Below, piece by piece: positions 1-8,539 of a stretch of 64,000 bases of DNA (positions are counted from its first letter, which is position 1; each line of letters starts with the position of its first letter). Source of the stretch: Coprobacter fastidiosus (GTDB taxonomy: Bacteria > Bacteroidota > Bacteroidia > Bacteroidales > Coprobacteraceae); assembly GCF_030296935.1 (NCBI RefSeq), contig NZ_AP028032.1:2914001-2978000 (forward strand), in the 5' to 3' direction. The position numbers and the translations under genes were made by a program. Under the pieces are notes generated by a model. That model was not told the DNA's origin. It did not search any database and was given only the letters and a program-made list of their open reading frames with translations.

Positions 1-360
1 TGGCATAAAGTCGATGCAGAAGGTAATCCCGCACCGTTCGATAGTGAGGGAACGTGGGTGGCCGGACGTTATCCGTCGACTCGTTTGCAAGATCCTCAAA
101 ACTACGGACAGGAATCTACATATTTCTATAATAATTGTAGCTATCTGCGACTCAAAAATCTTGAGTTGGGTTACACATTGCCGAAACAATGGACGAATAA
201 AATCGGGATCAGTAATCTTCGTATATATGCTAACGGGTTTAACTTATTCACGATCTGTTCTAAAGATCTGAATTATACCGATCCTGAAAATCCCGGAGGT
301 TCTCTTGCCCGTTATCCGATTATGAGAAACTTTAATTTTGGTGTAAACGTAACATTCTAA
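1..360 (+). CDS. SusC/RagA-type TonB-dependent outer membrane transporter, C-terminal end
   Basis: The window opens inside this gene; 119 codons plus TAA remain. The peptide contains the late barrel motif LRLKNLELGYTLP and ends in alternating, aromatic-terminated strands (NFNFGVNVTF), the usual C-terminus of SusC-like outer membrane barrels. In the family, the protein imports oligosaccharides across the outer membrane using TonB energy, with a SusD lipoprotein as lid. The SusD gene follows after 8 bp, which supports the assignment. The plug and N-terminal domains lie outside the window, so substrate cannot be guessed. Confidence 0.93.
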   Translation, partial: WHKVDAEGNPAPFDSEGTWVAGRYPSTRLQDPQNYGQESTYFYNNCSYLRLKNLELGYTLPKQWTNKIGISNLRIYANGFNLFTICSKDLNYTDPENPGGSLARYPIMRNFNFGVNVTF

Positions 361-368
361 AGGCTGAT

Positions 369-2261
369 ATGATGAAAAAGATTATATACGGGGCATTGGC
401 CATGACGCTTACTTTCGGTACGATTTCTTGTAGCGATTTTCTCGACTTGGCGCCCATCAATAAAATTACAGAAAACGATATCTTCGGTAGTGAAGCCGGA
501 ATAGAGGCTTATATGGCGACTTTGTACAACCGCCTTCCGATAGAAGATTTCAATTACGGAAGTGAATCCGGATTTAATAATTGGGTTTCCGGATGCTTTG
601 TCCCGGCTCTGAGTTGCGATGAAGCTATTCACTGCGAATGGCCTCATGAAATATTCGGACCGGCGACGGAAAATGGTGCATGGAATCAGTGGTGGTCATA
701 CGACAATGTGCGTAACGTAAATCAGTTGATCCAAGAATTGGAACAATCTACGCTTTTTGCTCCGGAAAAAAAAGAAGAATTATTGGGTGAAGCATACGCA
801 ATACGTGCATGGTACTATTTCGGTATGGCAAAACGTTATGGAGGTGTTCCTATTATAAAGGTTCCTCAAGAATATGACGAATCCAATCCTTCGGCTTTGT
901 TGGTAAATCGAAGCACAGAGGAAGCGACGTATGAATTTATATTGGAAGATTTGGACAATGCAATCGCTATGCTTCCACCGACCCGTTCGTCTCGGGAAAA
1001 ATACCGAATCAATCGCTATGCCGCAGCAGCTTTGAAAAGTCGTGCCATGCTCTATGCCGCTTCTATAGCCAAATATGGTTCGTATGATAAAAACGGATTG
1101 GTAGGGTTCGATGATCCTTCGAAAGCTGAAAAATACTATAAAGAAGTAATCAAGGCGGTAGATGTCGTTCGTGAAGGAGGATATTCTCTATATCGTGGAA
1201 ATGCAGACAAGGCAAAAAACTATCAGGAAATGTTCTGGATCAAGGGAGATTGTCCTGAAGTGATTTTTGTAAAGAAATATGAGTATCCCGATAAAGCTCA
1301 TAACTGGGATTTATGGAATCAACCTTGGGGATACCGTTATCCGGATGGTTATGGTTCTCGCTTATCTCCGACATTGGATTTGATAGAGGCCTTTCCGATG
1401 GCAGATGGTACGTCGGGAGAATTTGAAACCAATTCTTCGGGTTGGATTGTCGGGGATGATGGAAATATTCTTGAGGTGAAAGACCGTACCGATCTTTTCG
1501 ACGGACGAGATTCGAGATTGTATGCTACAGTTTTGATTCCCGGTGCTGAGTGGACCAATGCAAAAGGAGATGTAAGCGGTATAATTGATGTAAAAAGAGG
1601 AATTGTCGAAATGAACGGTCAGAATGTAACGATCTTGAAAGAGGGAGGTGCGTTTACCGATCAGATTAGTTATACCGATCCGGAAACACAGAAAGATACT
1701 TCGATATATGTAATCGGGGCGCAAGGTGTCGGAGGTAATTCCGAATCGACGGTTACCGGTTTGTATATTAAAAAATTCTTATATGAGGGAAATGCTACAC
1801 AAGATCCTAAACATACGAGTGGTGAGCAGGATTGGTTTGAGTTCCGGTATGCTGAAGTTGAGCTGAATTATGCTGAAGCTGCAGCCGAATTGGCTACGAT
1901 GGGGGTATCGGATTATGTAGCTAATGGATTGACTTATTTAAATGACGTACGTGACCGTGCAGGTGTAGAAGATGCTCCATCTCTTACAGTAGATGTAGTG
2001 CGTAATGAACGTCAAGTTGAACTGATGTATGAGAATCATCGGTTCTGGGATCTCAAACGGTGGCGTCAGGCCGATAAGGTTATGAACAATAAGAAGATGA
2101 AAGGTCTTTATCCGTATTGGGTAGCTAATAAGAAAACTTGGATTTTCAAGAAAGTTGAAGTCGGTAATGCACATGATTTTAAGCCCTATTTATATTATAT
2201 CCGTATTAATGACGATCAGAGAAAGTTAAATCCGGGTATCGAGCAGAACCCCGGCTATTAA
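369..2261 (+). CDS. SusD/RagB family nutrient-binding outer membrane lipoprotein
   Basis: A 630-residue protein with a lipoprotein signal peptide: basic start, hydrophobic stretch, lipobox ending in Cys21, then SDFLDLAP, the typical mature SusD N-terminus. The C-terminal part has the family motif RNERQVELMYENHRFWDLKRW in spread form (around residues 555-575). SusD proteins bind glycans on the cell surface and close over the SusC barrel. The gene follows the SusC end directly. Two consecutive ATG codons (369 and 372) could both start it. Ligand unknown; the downstream GH3 and GH43 genes suggest a plant-type or host glycan. Confidence 0.95.
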   Translation: MMKKIIYGALAMTLTFGTISCSDFLDLAPINKITENDIFGSEAGIEAYMATLYNRLPIEDFNYGSESGFNNWVSGCFVPALSCDEAIHCEWPHEIFGPATENGAWNQWWSYDNVRNVNQLIQELEQSTLFAPEKKEELLGEAYAIRAWYYFGMAKRYGGVPIIKVPQEYDESNPSALLVNRSTEEATYEFILEDLDNAIAMLPPTRSSREKYRINRYAAAALKSRAMLYAASIAKYGSYDKNGLVGFDDPSKAEKYYKEVIKAVDVVREGGYSLYRGNADKAKNYQEMFWIKGDCPEVIFVKKYEYPDKAHNWDLWNQPWGYRYPDGYGSRLSPTLDLIEAFPMADGTSGEFETNSSGWIVGDDGNILEVKDRTDLFDGRDSRLYATVLIPGAEWTNAKGDVSGIIDVKRGIVEMNGQNVTILKEGGAFTDQISYTDPETQKDTSIYVIGAQGVGGNSESTVTGLYIKKFLYEGNATQDPKHTSGEQDWFEFRYAEVELNYAEAAAELATMGVSDYVANGLTYLNDVRDRAGVEDAPSLTVDVVRNERQVELMYENHRFWDLKRWRQADKVMNNKKMKGLYPYWVANKKTWIFKKVEVGNAHDFKPYLYYIRINDDQRKLNPGIEQNPGY

Positions 2262-2297
2262 TCGTCGGTAGATAAGTAAATAATAGAAATATGACAA

Positions 2298-2323
2298 GAC
2301 TGTCTGGAAGTTTTCAGACAGTC
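2298..2323 (+). terminator. Intergenic hairpin between susD-like and DUF3823 genes
   Basis: GACTGTCTG and CAGACAGTC form a perfect 9-bp stem with an 8-nt loop. A U-rich tail is lacking (CTTAAAA follows), so partial attenuation or mRNA end protection of the susCD transcript is more likely than full termination. Confidence 0.55.
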
Positions 2324-2346
2324 CTTAAAAATAAAATTGTAAATAC

Positions 2347-3084
2347 ATGAAAAAGATTAGTTTGATATTTGCCATATTCCCTTTGTTGATGACATCTTGT
2401 TTTCAACTGGATAATTATGATGCTCCCGATGCGGGTATCGACGGGACTTTGATCGATATTGAGACCGGATCTCCGGTTTACACCGAACAGCCGGATGGCT
2501 GCCGTATTGAATTGATGGATCTTTCTTATGAAAATCCTACACCGCTTCAGTTTTGGGCTAAAGCTGACGGTACATTCCGTAATGTAGCTCTTTTTAGCGG
2601 GGATTATGATGTAACGCCGACAGAAGGTCCATTTTTCCCGGTAGAAGCTGAACGAGTACATCTTAAAGGTGTTACTAAGCATGATTTTAAGGTGACTCCG
2701 TTCCTGAAAGTAAATATAGAAGAGATTGTTTATGGAGAGCCCGGTTCGGCAGAGGTTACGGTTAAATATACAATCCGCCGTTCTACTACTCCAGAAGGAA
2801 TGACTATCGGTAAGAAAACAATTTCCGAATCCAGATTGCTTTGCAATATCTATCCGGTAGTTTCCTGTTATAACAGTTGTTTCATAGAGGAAAATTCTAC
2901 GACAAAAGTGCTTAGCCGTTCTACAGATGCTTCGATAGAGTCAAAGGTATATGAAGACCCTGTCAAGAATTTGAAAAGCGGGCAGAAATATTATATCCGT
3001 GTTGCCGCTCTGTCGAGCTGTAGCTATAATTCGACTTTGAAACGGTATAATTATACTCCTGTTATTGAAATTGTCGCACCTTAA
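2347..3084 (+). CDS. DUF3823-type lipoprotein of the polysaccharide utilisation locus
   Basis: A 245-residue protein with a lipoprotein signal (MKKISLIFAIFPLLMTSC, lipobox Cys18) followed by an N-terminal region (YDAPDAGIDGTLIDIETG) that I recognise as the start of the DUF3823 family. These small surface lipoproteins commonly sit directly after susCD and are thought to be extra surface glycan-binding proteins. The N-terminal half looks like a carboxypeptidase-regulatory/transthyretin-like fold; the C-terminal half is a second beta-rich domain. Position right after SusD supports a binding role. Exact ligand unknown. Confidence 0.8.
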   Translation: MKKISLIFAIFPLLMTSCFQLDNYDAPDAGIDGTLIDIETGSPVYTEQPDGCRIELMDLSYENPTPLQFWAKADGTFRNVALFSGDYDVTPTEGPFFPVEAERVHLKGVTKHDFKVTPFLKVNIEEIVYGEPGSAEVTVKYTIRRSTTPEGMTIGKKTISESRLLCNIYPVVSCYNSCFIEENSTTKVLSRSTDASIESKVYEDPVKNLKSGQKYYIRVAALSSCSYNSTLKRYNYTPVIEIVAP

Positions 3085-3098
3085 TTTAAACTGACATT

Positions 3099-5660
3099 AT
3101 GATTTTGAATCTGAAAATAAAGACCTTGTTATTCTCTTTTTGTCTGGCAACTACTTCTTTGGCTGTTGCCCAGACTAAGGAGTTGTATAAAGATATGAAC
3201 GCTCCGCAGCATGAGCGGATTATGGACTTATTGTCCCGTTTGACGGTAGAAGAGAAAATTTCGCTTTTGCGGGCTACATCTCCGGGAATTCCCCGTTTAG
3301 GTATCGATAAATATTATCATGGAAATGAAGCGCTTCATGGGGTTGTTCGTCCGGGTAATTTTACCGTTTTTCCTCAGGCTATCGGACTGGCGAGTATGTG
3401 GAATCCTGAATTGTTGTATGAAATATCGACAGCGATTTCAGATGAAGCACGTGGACGCTGGAACGAATTGAATCGGGGTAAAGATCAGAAAGGTTTTTTT
3501 AGCGATTTGCTGACTTTTTGGTCACCGACAGTGAATATGGCTCGTGATCCTCGCTGGGGACGTACTCCTGAGACATATGGAGAAGATCCGTTCCTTTCCG
3601 GCAAATTGGGGGTTGCTTTTGTAAAAGGGCTTCAAGGTAATGATCCTCGTTACCTTAAAATTGTTTCTACTCCGAAACATTTTGCAGCCAATAATGAGGA
3701 GCATAACCGTTTTGAATGTAATCCTCATATCTCTGAACGGAATTTAAGAGAATATTATCTTCCGGCTTTCGAAAGTTGTATTAAAGAGGGTAAAGCTCAA
3801 TCTATCATGTCTGCTTATAATGCGATCAATGATGTCCCGTGTACTTTGAACCCTTGGTTGTTGACTCAAGTTCTCCGGAAAGAATGGGGCTTTAACGGGT
3901 ATGTCGTGTCTGACTGCGGAGGACCGGGTTTCTTAGTGACGCATCATAAATATGTGAAGACTCCCGAAGCTGCAGCGACATTGTCTATAAAAGCCGGTCT
4001 TGATTTGGAATGCGGCGACAATGTATATATCAAGCCTTTGATGAATGCTTACAAGCAATGTATGGTGACAGATGCAGATATAGATACTGCTGCTTATCGG
4101 GTTTTACGTGCCCGTATGATGCTGGGGCTGTTCGATGATCCCGAAAAGAATCCGTATAATGCTATATCTCCCTCTATCGTAGGGTGTGAGAAGCATCGGC
4201 AATTGGCATTGGAAGCAGCACGTCAAAGTCTTGTATTACTTAAGAACGAAAAGAACTTCTTGCCTTTAAATCCGAAAAAAGTAAAATCGATTGCTGTGGT
4301 CGGCATTAATGCCGGGAATTGCGAATTCGGAGATTATAGCGGTACTCCGGTGAATGCTCCGGTATCTGTTCTTGAAGGAATTAAAAATCGAGTAGGGGAT
4401 GATGTGAAAATCGTATATGCACCGTGGTCTTCTTCGATTTCTGGATATGAGATGATTACGAAAGCGAATTTCCCGAATGGTTTGAAAGCTGAGTATTATG
4501 GAAATAAGAACTTGGAAGGAACACCGAAAGTGCGTACCGATGAAAATATCAATTTTGAACCGGCCAATCAAGCTCCCGATCCTTTCTTGCCGAAGTCTCC
4601 GTTGTCGATCCGCTGGAGCGGAGATCTTGTGCCGAGTGTATCGGGAAAATATACTTTGGCTTTTGCTACTGATGACGGCTGCCGGTTATATCTTAACGGT
4701 AAGAAACTGATCGATTCTTGGCACAATCGGGGGGTACAGACCGATAGTGTAGTGGTCGAGCTGAATAAGGGCGAAAAATATAATCTGGTTGCCGAATATT
4801 TCGATGACGGAGCTGAGGCTACGGCAAAATTATATTGGCGTGTTCCGGATGTAGGGAAGAAAGCTTTACTCGATCTTTATGGAGAAGCCGGACGGGCTAT
4901 TCGCGAGTGCGATGTTACGGTTGCCGTATTGGGTATCAACAAGTCTATCGAACGGGAGGGACAGGACAGATATACGATAGAGTTGCCTGCCGATCAACAA
5001 CTGTTTATCAAGGAAGCATATAAAGCTAACCCGAATACCGTAGTCGTATTGGTTGCCGGAAGTTCTTTGGCGATTAACTGGATTGATGAGAATATTCCTG
5101 CTATATTAAATGCCTGGTACCCGGGAGAACAAGGCGGTACTGCCGTTGCTGAAGCTTTGTTCGGTGATTATAATCCCGGAGGACGTCTTCCTTTGACATA
5201 TTACAGAAGCCTTGATGAGCTTCCTGCTTTTGATGATTATGATATTCAGAAAGGCAGAACTTATATGTATTTTGAAAATAAACCTTTGTATCCGTTCGGA
5301 TATGGGTTGAGTTATACCCACTTCGATTATAAAAACCTGAAGAGTGAAGTTTCCGATGATGCCGTGAATTTGAAGTTTACGGTGAAAAATACCGGGAAGT
5401 ATGCCGGAGATGAAGTTGCACAAGTGTATGTGCGTTTCCCTGAATCGGGAATAAAAGTCCCTTTAAAACAGCTTAAAGGTTTTGAACGTGTACATATAGG
5501 AAAAGGCAAGTCTGCTCAGGTATCTGTATCTATTCCTAAAAAGGAGTTGCGTCTTTGGGATGAGAAGGACGGAAAATTCTATACGCCTTCGGGTAATTAT
5601 ATTTTCATGGTCGGATCGTCTTCGGATGATATTCGTTTACAGCAAGTAGTTAAACTTTAA
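3099..5660 (+). CDS. Glycoside hydrolase family 3 enzyme with inserted PA14 domain
   Basis: 853 residues. Signal peptide (cleavage near AVAQ), GH3 N-terminal barrel, GH3 C-terminal domain and a terminal fibronectin-III-like domain. Asp272 in the motif VVSDCGG matches the GH3 catalytic nucleophile. A PA14 domain starts at about residue 461 (GLKAEYYGN) and runs to about 590, inserted in the C-terminal GH3 domain as in many beta-glucosidases and beta-xylosidases; it usually restricts or extends the active-site cleft. Likely periplasmic. It removes terminal beta-linked glucose or xylose from imported oligosaccharides (family knowledge; specificity not visible). Spaced 14 bp from the DUF3823 gene, same transcription unit. 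Confidence 0.93.
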   Translation: MILNLKIKTLLFSFCLATTSLAVAQTKELYKDMNAPQHERIMDLLSRLTVEEKISLLRATSPGIPRLGIDKYYHGNEALHGVVRPGNFTVFPQAIGLASMWNPELLYEISTAISDEARGRWNELNRGKDQKGFFSDLLTFWSPTVNMARDPRWGRTPETYGEDPFLSGKLGVAFVKGLQGNDPRYLKIVSTPKHFAANNEEHNRFECNPHISERNLREYYLPAFESCIKEGKAQSIMSAYNAINDVPCTLNPWLLTQVLRKEWGFNGYVVSDCGGPGFLVTHHKYVKTPEAAATLSIKAGLDLECGDNVYIKPLMNAYKQCMVTDADIDTAAYRVLRARMMLGLFDDPEKNPYNAISPSIVGCEKHRQLALEAARQSLVLLKNEKNFLPLNPKKVKSIAVVGINAGNCEFGDYSGTPVNAPVSVLEGIKNRVGDDVKIVYAPWSSSISGYEMITKANFPNGLKAEYYGNKNLEGTPKVRTDENINFEPANQAPDPFLPKSPLSIRWSGDLVPSVSGKYTLAFATDDGCRLYLNGKKLIDSWHNRGVQTDSVVVELNKGEKYNLVAEYFDDGAEATAKLYWRVPDVGKKALLDLYGEAGRAIRECDVTVAVLGINKSIEREGQDRYTIELPADQQLFIKEAYKANPNTVVVLVAGSSLAINWIDENIPAILNAWYPGEQGGTAVAEALFGDYNPGGRLPLTYYRSLDELPAFDDYDIQKGRTYMYFENKPLYPFGYGLSYTHFDYKNLKSEVSDDAVNLKFTVKNTGKYAGDEVAQVYVRFPESGIKVPLKQLKGFERVHIGKGKSAQVSVSIPKKELRLWDEKDGKFYTPSGNYIFMVGSSSDDIRLQQVVKL

Positions 5661-5672
5661 TAGAGGTTATTC

Positions 5673-8450
5673 ATGAAACGACTATTAGTGATATTGATAA
5701 TGTGCTACGGAGTTTTGGGTGGAATATCCGCTCAAATTTCCGGAGTACATTTTCCGAAAATGAAACCGGTGCAGACGCCTGTGTTCGTTTCGGTAGGAGG
5801 TGCGACGGAAAGTCCTGAAGCGCTTCATATTTGCCGGATCTTTCAGGGAATTATTAACCGGGATTCTGCGGAAGTGTTTCTTTCGACCGGAGATAAAGAA
5901 TTAGACTGGTTTAAGTATTTAGACGTTAAATATAAACGTCCGGATCAAGGTGTTATCGTCACGGGTGAAAATCGGGGATTGCGCACTTTGTTCAAATCGT
6001 ATAAAGACCGTTTGGATAAATTGGTAATATGTAATTTTTCGGATAATGACTATACCTTCAATATGGCGCTGTTGATGGCTTGTGCCGAAGATGCTTTGCC
6101 TGTATCGGAAGAACTTAAGGATGAGTTGGTTGCCGAGTTCGGATGGGATAAGGAGATCGTCGATATCCGGAATAATTGGAGCACGATAACTCAGGCTTAT
6201 AATTGGGCGTTAGAGGAAATTATGCCTAAACTTAACAAGCAATTGGTTTTTAGTATCGGCTTGCGTGACGATTGGAGAAATGGCGGTTGGCGTATTTATG
6301 ATTATGCCGTGGCTTCACGCTCATTTGCTTTTTGGGTGGATGATGAGACGACTACGGGAAAGAATATTATTAAAAAAATATTAAATACGCCGGGATATCC
6401 TAAAAATGCGGTGGTAATGGGGTACGGTATGCATGGAGATGATCTTAATCTCACGACTAATCCCGAAGGGTTCGGATTTGTAGTGAGCGATCTTTTCCCG
6501 AATGCCAGTTATTATTCTTCGTTCCCTTCCGAAACATTTGAGGGGCGTCAGCCAGAAGGTGTGGCTGTTGATGCGGAAACGAATAAAGTATATGTCGCAT
6601 TGCATTGGAGTGACGGGGACAATATTCAATTCAATCATAACGGGACATTGGATATTTGGAAACAGTCTGAACGGGGAAAAGTGCCTGTTTCTATGACTTT
6701 ATCTCCGGCTTTGACCGAAATCGCTCCGTTCATTTTGCAATATTATTATGAGAATAGAACCGATAATGATGAGTTTATCGGAGGTCCTTCGGGAGTACAA
6801 TATATCCAAGAACCTTATTATAAACCGGATGATTATGAATCATGGTGTGTAATGAATGGACAGTATCTGAAAGCCGCCGGCATGTTCAGTACGGCATCCT
6901 CATTACGTTGGCCTGCACAACCTTTTTATAACAATGGTTTTGTAAAAACAGGAGTTACCGGGACTTTGGCATGGACAAACGGGGCTTACAAAGATGCCTA
7001 TAACTGGTGCGGTATGCCGGTTGTCGGTACAGGCGGAGTTTGCAGTGATGAAGACGGTATTTATAATTATTTGAAGGGCGTTGCTGCTCGAAATGATATT
7101 CCTGTATTTACCGGAGTATATATGGTTCAGGCCGGATTGGGAGGCGCCGGATATGCTGCGATAAACCGTGTTGTGGAACGTTTGCAAAGCGAATTTCCCG
7201 GAAAATATGTGTTTCTGAAAGCCAGCGATTTGTTGGCTACGGCAAAAAGATATTTTACAGAGCGACAGAAACCTTATAAAGATTTAGCTATTCCGGGCCG
7301 CATAGAAGCTGAAGATTTTGATTTAGGAGGTCAAGGCGCCGGTTTTTATGATATGGCGACTTCTAATGAAGGCGGTGCATACCGAAATGAAGAGGGTGAT
7401 TATGTCGGTGTGGGAGTCGGCGGATCGGGGTATCATATCGGCTGGACTACTACCGGAGAATGGTTGAATTATACGGTAAATGTCGAAAAAACAGCTACGT
7501 ATAAAATGACTGTCCGTTATTCTACACCTTCAGGACAGGATAAGGGTATTTGTGTCATGTTGGATGATGAGGTGCTCTCTTCAATGGAATTGAAGTCTAC
7601 ATCCGGAGTTGACAATTATGCTGATTATATGGTAAGGGTAACGATACCGGAAGGAACTCATAATTTGCGAGTACAGATAACGAATGGTGGAATGAACCTC
7701 GACTATTACGATTTCGAAGAAGATACGGAGACCATTCCTGTAATAGAGAGAAGTAAAGGATATAAAATCATCGCGGTACATAGTGGTAAGGCGTTGGCTT
7801 TGAAAACGAATAATACGACAAACGGAACGAAAATTATTCAGAAAGAATATACCGGAGACGATACGGAAATATGGAGATTAAATGTTGCCGGTGATGCATG
7901 TTACGGTTTGCAGAATGTTGCTTCCGGACTGAATATCGTTTTGAGAGGAACGAATACGATCGGTCAATTTCCTTTTGATTGCACCGTGAATAACGGAAAA
8001 TGGAATTTGTATTATCAAGGAGACGGCTGTTTCACTATCGTGCAAAAAGGAGCATTGAAATATCTCGAGGTTTCGGATAGTTCGATGGACGAAGGAGCGG
8101 AGCTATCTGTAGGAGATTTGACAGGGGAAGATAATCAGAAATTTAGGATAGAAGAAGTTGCAGACTACACGGGTGTGGATCACTCTATTATTTCTGAAAA
8201 TTCTGTCGGTATTGCTTATCCGAATCCGTTTGTCAATGAAATATATATTCCCGTTTCTATAAAACAGTCTCAAGATATAGAAATTGCTTTATTCGATCTT
8301 GCAGGACGCTGTGTATATAGAAATATGATATTTCTGAATGATGGTGATCGTGAATTGGTTGTTTCCGGAAATAACTTGCCTTCGGGAATATATGTTTGGA
8401 GATTGAACGGGGAGTCTGTTCATTCGTATGGTCGTGTAGTAAAGAAGTAG
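5673..8450 (+). CDS. GxGYxYP-like putative glycoside hydrolase with CBM6, ricin-B and T9SS domains
   Basis: 925 residues, signal peptide at the start. Residues about 30-530 resemble the GxGYxYP putative glycoside hydrolase family (N-terminal and main domains); GPSGVQYIQEPYY around residue 372 is the closest match to the family signature, and HWSDGDN near 312 is another conserved patch. Residues about 540-685 form a CBM6-like jelly roll (RIEAEDFDLGGQG start, MNLDYYDFE end). Residues about 690-830 look like a ricin-B beta-trefoil. The last 80 residues (AYPNPFVNEIYIPV ... LPSGIYVWRL) are a type A T9SS sorting domain, so the protein is probably secreted across the outer membrane and cell-surface attached. 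Catalysis by this family is not well established. Confidence 0.8.
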   Translation: MKRLLVILIMCYGVLGGISAQISGVHFPKMKPVQTPVFVSVGGATESPEALHICRIFQGIINRDSAEVFLSTGDKELDWFKYLDVKYKRPDQGVIVTGENRGLRTLFKSYKDRLDKLVICNFSDNDYTFNMALLMACAEDALPVSEELKDELVAEFGWDKEIVDIRNNWSTITQAYNWALEEIMPKLNKQLVFSIGLRDDWRNGGWRIYDYAVASRSFAFWVDDETTTGKNIIKKILNTPGYPKNAVVMGYGMHGDDLNLTTNPEGFGFVVSDLFPNASYYSSFPSETFEGRQPEGVAVDAETNKVYVALHWSDGDNIQFNHNGTLDIWKQSERGKVPVSMTLSPALTEIAPFILQYYYENRTDNDEFIGGPSGVQYIQEPYYKPDDYESWCVMNGQYLKAAGMFSTASSLRWPAQPFYNNGFVKTGVTGTLAWTNGAYKDAYNWCGMPVVGTGGVCSDEDGIYNYLKGVAARNDIPVFTGVYMVQAGLGGAGYAAINRVVERLQSEFPGKYVFLKASDLLATAKRYFTERQKPYKDLAIPGRIEAEDFDLGGQGAGFYDMATSNEGGAYRNEEGDYVGVGVGGSGYHIGWTTTGEWLNYTVNVEKTATYKMTVRYSTPSGQDKGICVMLDDEVLSSMELKSTSGVDNYADYMVRVTIPEGTHNLRVQITNGGMNLDYYDFEEDTETIPVIERSKGYKIIAVHSGKALALKTNNTTNGTKIIQKEYTGDDTEIWRLNVAGDACYGLQNVASGLNIVLRGTNTIGQFPFDCTVNNGKWNLYYQGDGCFTIVQKGALKYLEVSDSSMDEGAELSVGDLTGEDNQKFRIEEVADYTGVDHSIISENSVGIAYPNPFVNEIYIPVSIKQSQDIEIALFDLAGRCVYRNMIFLNDGDRELVVSGNNLPSGIYVWRLNGESVHSYGRVVKK

Positions 8451-8454
8451 AGAA

Positions 8455-8488
8455 TTTTGGAATCGACTATTTAAAGTCGGTTCCAAAA
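8455..8488 (+). terminator. Hairpin after the GxGYxYP-like gene
   Basis: TTTTGGAATCGACT and AGTCGGTTCCAAAA pair with one G-U wobble around a 6-nt loop, starting 5 bp after the stop codon. No long U-tract follows on this strand, so it may only attenuate read-through into the next gene. Confidence 0.5.
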
Positions 8489-8539
8489 AGTTAAAAAACA
8501 ACTTAATTATTATATACATTAACTTTTAAATTGTATGTT

